64,000 bases of DNA, from assembly GCA_942159475.1 (NCBI GenBank), contig OW804097.1, forward strand, positions 52,534,986 to 52,598,985, in the 5' to 3' direction. Position numbers and translations under genes: made by a program. The DNA is from Sthenelais limicola (taxonomy: Eukaryota > Annelida > Polychaeta > Phyllodocida > Sigalionidae). The notes under the pieces are model-generated. The model saw only the letters and a list, made by a program, of their open reading frames with translations, was not told the origin of the DNA and made no database searches. Below are positions 58,994-64,000 of this stretch, piece by piece (position 1 is the stretch's first letter; each line of letters opens with the position of its first letter).

Positions 58994-60330
58994 CAATTAT
59001 CCTCAGGTGAAATTCTTAGAGGAACCACAGTAATATTGAAAATAGCACAACACCAAAATAACTCTCTCAACAAACCCATTGCAGTGATATTTGTACTTTT
59101 ACCAGTAGTTAACATGCGTTCTACCTGTGTATTATCAGTATACACCAATACCTTGTGATTACTCAAAACACCAGACCATTTTTTAATAGCCGCTATAACA
59201 GGCCTAACTCAAGAACATTTATATTCGTAGAGGTGAGGTTATTATATATCATATTTCTACATGCTTACAATGTCCAGCATCCTCACACCAAGTACCAAAT
59301 AAATAGTCATCATCTAAAACAGCACCAAAACCAGATAGAGAAGAATCTGTATAAATAGTTTTAACTGGACTATTGTCATCAATAATCTTTCGTTTACCAT
59401 TGAAGATGGTCAAGAAACTACTCCACCATCTCAAGTCTGATTTAAACATATCAGAGAGTTTGACAGTGCGTTTATCTTTAGTAGCCTTCAATAAGGCGTG
59501 CAACCTTCTACAAAATATTCGGCCACCTTTTACCAACACCGAGCAATGAGCTAAGAGGCCAGTGAGCCTTTCCAGATCATTCCGGACGCAAGAAGATTTT
59601 CCTAAGAAGAATTCCACACACTCCTTAGTTTTCAGAAGTTTATCTTTGGGTAAACTCAATTGCATATTAATCAAATCGATAATCACTCCCAAATATTTAG
59701 GGGTGGAAGACGGACTGACCGCTTTCTTGAAATTAATGTAAAACCCCATGTATCATAGTACTGACATCAACAGCTGCTGCTTTGAGGCACACTCTTCTAA
59801 AGTAACCCCAGCTACAAAAAAATCGTCAAGATAATTGAGACAGGGGACGTTTAATTTATTCATAACCTTAGACACAAAGTCTGTAATAGAATTAAAAATA
59901 AAGGGGCCGATTTGATACCAAAGCACATCATATTATCTCTAAACACCATTGCCTCATTAGAGGCCCAAGGCCAACAAAACCCTAAAAAATTTCAATCAGC
60001 TGGATGTATACAAACACTTCTATATGCATTAGAGATATCTACCACCACACCAAAACCATCACGACAAACCGTGTCAACAGCATCGTCTACACAAATAAAG
60101 GTAAATTTGTTAGCAGTGGAAACCATACAATCGTTTACCGAAATCAAAGGTCTAGAACAATCAGTGATAGGATGAAGACGCCCATCAGCTTTCTTAACAG
60201 CACCCATGGCGTGAATACATGATTGAAAGTCAGATGCGATTGAAATCTTTCTTTCTTGTAACTCTTGAGAAATAGAGTTTGACATTTGAGCCACAATACT
60301 AGGTTCTAAAATGGAACTATAATTCGGCAA
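58994..60330 (-). pseudogene. DIRS-type reverse transcriptase and RNase H, with stops and frameshifts
   Basis: Minus-strand landmarks are DISNAYRSV (first catalytic Asp, about 60030), FGIKSAP, NYLDDFFVAG (the YxDD box, about 59830), FYINFKKAVSPSSTPKYLG, TDSSLSGFGAVLDDDYLFGT (RNase H, about 59350) and VYTDNTQVERML...RISPEDN (about 59130-58995). A stop after HPAD (about 59995), a one-base shift before the YLDD box and a stop before YMGFYINF break it. The tyrosine recombinase that should follow is absent, because the element is cut at 58993. Confidence 0.85.
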
Positions 60331-60363
60331 ATCGTATTGTAAACCAACATCGTCATCAATAAT

Positions 60364-61130
60364 TTAAAAACCTCTACACACACCATTAAGAATAAAATTA
60401 TTATGGTCTAAATCATGACCGCATTCATCCACTGTACAGGCGAACCAACACGGTTTGAGCTGAGTCGGAATGCCATCCAGAAAGTAAACACAAGTGCACA
60501 AACCATCATAACAACCCTGTTTTAAATGTAAGTATTGATCCGGGTAAACTTTAACACTTTTCACATAACTATCAGGTAAATAGGCAACACGATCAAGTAA
60601 GTTTGCATCGTCTAAAGGTGAACAAAAAGAAACATCACCCACATTTGATCAGTGAAAATCACTGTCTGCCATCTGTGGCCGCCATGTTGAAGAATGAAAA
60701 CAACTTCTGGGTCACAAGGTTGTGACACTTCCGGGTCATTCGACAAAAGATCAGTTTCCGAATGACAAACAATACTATTAATGTCTGAATACGGTAAATT
60801 ATTTCTATTCATAACTGTGAAAGAAAAACTATCATTACCTTTGTCGCTTAAAACTGTGCAAGAAGGAAAACTGTACAAATTCTCGGTAACCGGAAGACCA
60901 CAATCCGCCGTAAAACCAACATGGCGGACACCGAAGGTTTCAGTGTCACAAACGTCAAAACAATATGAAACTTTGCCATATAAAGGACTAAATACACTTT
61001 CAGGTAAGGCTTGTTCTGATGAATCAGCCATATTAGACCCCTCTGGTACATTAAATTCAAACTCTACTGGTGTGGAATTACTATAAAGCACTGTACCATC
61101 GGAAACACAGACCCCACATGTTGTCCCCAA
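60364..61130 (-). pseudogene. DIRS-like element: region between gag and reverse transcriptase
   Basis: Two overlapping minus-strand frames (61130-60612 and 60642-60364) are joined by a frameshift near 60630. They are Cys- and Asp-rich (SVFSPLYGKVSYCFDVCDTE; CWFACTVDECGHDLDHNN). They lie between the zinc-knuckle gag and the RT core. In DIRS elements the N-terminal extension of the RT occupies this place. I do not recognise a specific domain. Confidence 0.55.
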
Positions 61131-61133
61131 AAC

Positions 61134-62443
61134 CTAGGCTTGGTTACCCGCACCGACAACAACACGGCAAGTGCGACTTGTATGAGAGGCGTCAAAACAC
61201 TTACCACACACATGTGGGAACTTACAGTTAGTCGAAAGACAACCATCTCTATTATGACCCCAACAATGTATACAGTTTAGAGCCCTTCGAATCTTTGACT
61301 TTCTTAGAAACTGCTTTAGAGTTACTGGCACTTTGGTGTGAGTATTCATGGGAAAGAAATCTCATTGCCAAGCCCATGTCACCGGCGGTATAAGCCTTAA
61401 TAACCCTCTCACGTGCTACCTCCCTTACAGCTTCATCATATTTGCAAATACGAGCAGAAAGATATGCCATAGACCCTGACTTTTCAGCGAGATAAATGCT
61501 ATGCTCTAACATACCCTCTATGTTCTTCCGTTTATGATACATTTCAAGAGTAAGACTATCATGGCAAAACCAAAGTTTTTCAGTCGTAAACAATTTCCTC
61601 ACGAGGTAAAAAACGCTTTATCTTAAACATTTTCTTACGTTCAGCTTTGCGTGTAGAAGCAGTCTTGGACTTGGTCTTTATGTGTCTCTTCTTTCTCTTC
61701 ACAATTGACGACAGGCCAGAAGAACTAGAAGAGGAAGACGAGCTCACAGTCCTAGTAGAGGAGTCAGAGGAGGGTTCCCTAACCCTCCTTCGGCGTGACT
61801 TGGCACCAGCCACGCTCCCGTCAGAAGAGGAGCCGTCACTAGAGTTAGCCAGTTGCGGCTTCCTCACCCCACCAACAGCACGCCCTGCACCTTTTTCCGG
61901 GGACCTCTCACGTTCAGCGGATTTCTTAGCAGCAGGTTTCTTGGTCAAAGGCTTTAGAGCCTCCCTCACACACCTCATAAGATCTTGGTCAGATTACAAA
62001 TCAGAATAGTTGTCAGGGAAGGGACCGGACATTGCCAAGTTGGATAACAAATTCTCAATAGTTGAAATTTTGTCCGTGGATGACTGGACACTCAAGTGCA
62101 GACGTGAGTCATGTTGCATTCCAACAACTAAACTATCCATGTTACCAACAGTTTTAGGGGGGCCAACACCTGCACCACGCCCTACCGGCCCTGACTTACT
62201 TTTCTCAATTGAACTGTCTCTGACCATTTGCTCCCAGCTACGACCACGGCCAAAGTTAGGGACACATAACGGAGGCCACTGACTGGCGTCAGCTAATGGA
62301 GAAACCTTCGGTGGCATAGAAGGTTTCTGGTCTTCCCAGTCCGAACATTCATCCACTACATCCTCCAAGCCAACAATATGAAGGCAATTCTTGCCATTAA
62401 GGAGGATAGTGCTTGGTCCCGCACGTTTTGCACGACCTTGCAC
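61134..62443 (-). pseudogene. DIRS-like gag with C-terminal zinc knuckles
   Basis: The frame from 62443 has a stop at 61994-61996, then continues in the same frame through a Ser/Arg/Lys-rich basic domain (SSSSSSSSSGLSS, KRKKRHIKTK). It shifts frame near 61590 and again near 61300. The end has a CxxCxxHxxxxC-like knuckle (CIHCWGHNRDGC) and a perfect CxxCxxxxHxxxxC knuckle (CGKCFDASHTSRTC). It is the nucleocapsid-like, RNA-binding part of the element. The 5' end was not fixed; no ATG starts the open frame at 62443. Confidence 0.75.
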
Positions 62444-63027
62444 TTTTGGCTTACTCTAGTGACGGCTCCTCATAGCTTGTCCATGCTGAAGTTTCATTGC
62501 CTCCTGGCCCATTCATTACACTCATTCAAGAATAGACCTGTATTAAATGAAAACATAATGTACAATGTAGATTGTACTCCTATATCATTACCGCATATAT
62601 CCTAGGATTAAACCGAAATAGTTTCAAGAGGTTTCAGGACTACTGAATTTAATGAGAAGAGCTAACTAAAACACACTTTACATGCATCATCATATTTCCC
62701 CTGCACATCCGGAAAATATTACCAAGTGGTAATTTGAAATCTTGAGAGGTTTTAAATCACTGGATTTTAAATTAAGACATGAGGGTTTTATGTTTCAATC
62801 AGTTTAATATTCCTAGTGTCCCTCAGAATTTCGCTGAATAAAACAAAGATTTTACGGTCTCAATCAAGACCTTTTATGGCCTCATCACTAAAAAGAAAGT
62901 AGCTTGTCGAATCATATTACTGGTACCTGTTCCTATGCCTACGCTCTGACTGACTAAAACTGTAGAAAGTAATTTTGTATTTAGTCTAGATTTTCGTGAA
63001 ATAATTATTTTGTTAAAGAATGGCTTA
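62444..63027. other. no gene recognised
   Basis: This is probably the 5' flank or leader of the DIRS-like element followed by intergenic DNA. A poly-C run lies at about 63033-63041. No exon is supported. Confidence 0.35.
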
Positions 63028-63339
63028 TTAGCCCCCCCCCCTCGATGAGATTAACCAGAGATTGTATAAAGTTGCAAAGGCCTCATATCCTGGCCAAATC
63101 CTGTCTTTAAAATTCTGCCTCACAAATTCCATGACGCTTTGGCCCTTAACAAAAGAAGCAATATGCAAGGCCAAAATAACCCATGAAACTTTGAAAACCT
63201 TGAATTTTCTAAGTTCATAGATTTGCACAAACCCAATAGGGTGAGTGCAATATTCTACGAACCAAAGGTGCTTATGGTCTTGATGAGCCTCCTGTTCATT
63301 CCTGTTCACTTCTGTGAAGTTTACAGTATATTTGTACAT
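63028..63339 (-). CDS. 103-codon open frame, unknown
   Basis: The frame starts at an ATG and is uninterrupted to a Gly-rich end encoded by the poly-C tract. The composition is plausible for a protein (aromatic residues, a hydrophobic segment SWVILALHIASFV). No domain, repeat relation or splice context was found. A chance frame is possible. Confidence 0.25.
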   Translation of the reverse strand: MYKYTVNFTEVNRNEQEAHQDHKHLWFVEYCTHPIGFVQIYELRKFKVFKVSWVILALHIASFVKGQSVMEFVRQNFKDRIWPGYEAFATLYNLWLISSRGGG

Positions 63340-64000
63340 TCATTTTTTATCGTTTAATTTGATTTATATATATTTTGGTGAATAGTTTGGAATTAATTTG
63401 TACATTAATTTTCACTATTTCTATTATTTATTATAATTAAATATCCCGAATATAGGTGGAGAAAATCAAAATTGTTGCTTCTCCGACCTACCAGATCCGA
63501 GATAATAACTACCTTCGGTAAATCCATAAACAATCAAAAGAATGCTTTGGTCATGTTTGAGCGTCACCCGTGAGGAAGAGCTCACCTGAGGCAACTAAGA
63601 AATAGCAGTAATTATCATAATAGTATAGGCCTATAGGCGTTTCTAATGAGTATGGGTTGGAATTGTTTTGGCTGAGGTTTAGGTCAGTTCTCTGCAGCAC
63701 CCAAGAAGGTCTAGGTAGGAGCCAGAGCACAGAATATGGCTGTGACACCCAGTGCTCACACACGCACAGCACACCCTGTGCTGGTGGCAGCCGCCAATGC
63801 TACTGCATGCATACTCAATACGCAGTGACATCTGGCGAGGGCAGGGAGCAAAACGTAGCGGGGGCAGCCAATAGGGGATTTGCATATGCCTCAGGTTGGG
63901 TGCTGAATCACATCATTGATTGAATGAATGAATGCTAAAAATGGATACATGATTCTGAAAAAGGTTTTTATGGTCTTTCAGCATGCATCGTGCATAATCG
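63340..64000. other. no gene recognised
   Basis: Overlapping short frames lie on both strands at 63550-63920 in a locally GC-richer patch, with no domain. The DNA is otherwise AT-rich. Confidence 0.35.

Overview
The window reads as nuclear DNA of an animal, most likely a marine invertebrate. It is AT-rich, its genes are split by GT-AG introns, and it is full of metazoan-type mobile elements: jockey/CR1-like LINEs, a DIRS-type retrotransposon, fold-back MITEs and many young tandem repeats. I see no bacterial operons, rRNA, CRISPR or convincing tRNA. The species cannot be named from this sequence. All gene models below were built by hand from splice sites and reading phase.

Region 1 (about 2-12.5 kb) carries an intact-looking KDZ (Kyakuja-Dileera-Zisupton) DNA transposase of 16 exons and 966 residues on the + strand. 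A three-exon basic coiled-coil gene is transcribed divergently from it. Antisense exons lie inside the longest KDZ intron. A broken LINE lies to the left, and a 386-bp tandem repeat and reversed LINE debris lie to the right.

Region 2 (16.8-24.6 kb, minus strand) holds a gene tail and a 13-exon gene. The 13-exon gene joins perfectly in phase into a 484-residue protein with an HMG box near its N-terminal third and a chromodomain at its C-terminus. HMG proteins are known companions of KDZ transposons in fungi (Iyer et al. 2014, from memory).

Region 3 (26-31 kb) has a 249-bp triplicate and two small minus-strand genes.

Region 4 (31.4-39.3 kb) is bounded by ~340-bp inverted repeats. It contains a scrambled array of ~0.3-kb units mixed with recognisable fragments of the coiled-coil gene, the KDZ transposase and the HMG/chromodomain gene.

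Region 5 (39.9-48.3 kb) has more small genes. One is a second three-exon basic coiled-coil gene whose stop codon is followed by a histone-type mRNA 3' stem-loop. There is also a convergent minus-strand gene and a duplicated promoter-like block with CCAAT, ETS and octamer motifs.

Region 6 (48.6-64 kb) is ordinary repeat-rich DNA: a nearly full endonuclease/reverse-transcriptase LINE with one frameshift, a fold-back MITE, a degraded minus-strand LINE and a DIRS-like element broken before its recombinase.

My working interpretation is that about 2-48 kb is one large KDZ-based mobile element, or a nest of related ones, with an intact transposase and several cargo or helper genes. The shared fragments in the 31-39 kb array tie the parts together. 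I could not find outer terminal repeats or target duplications for the whole, so its limits remain open.
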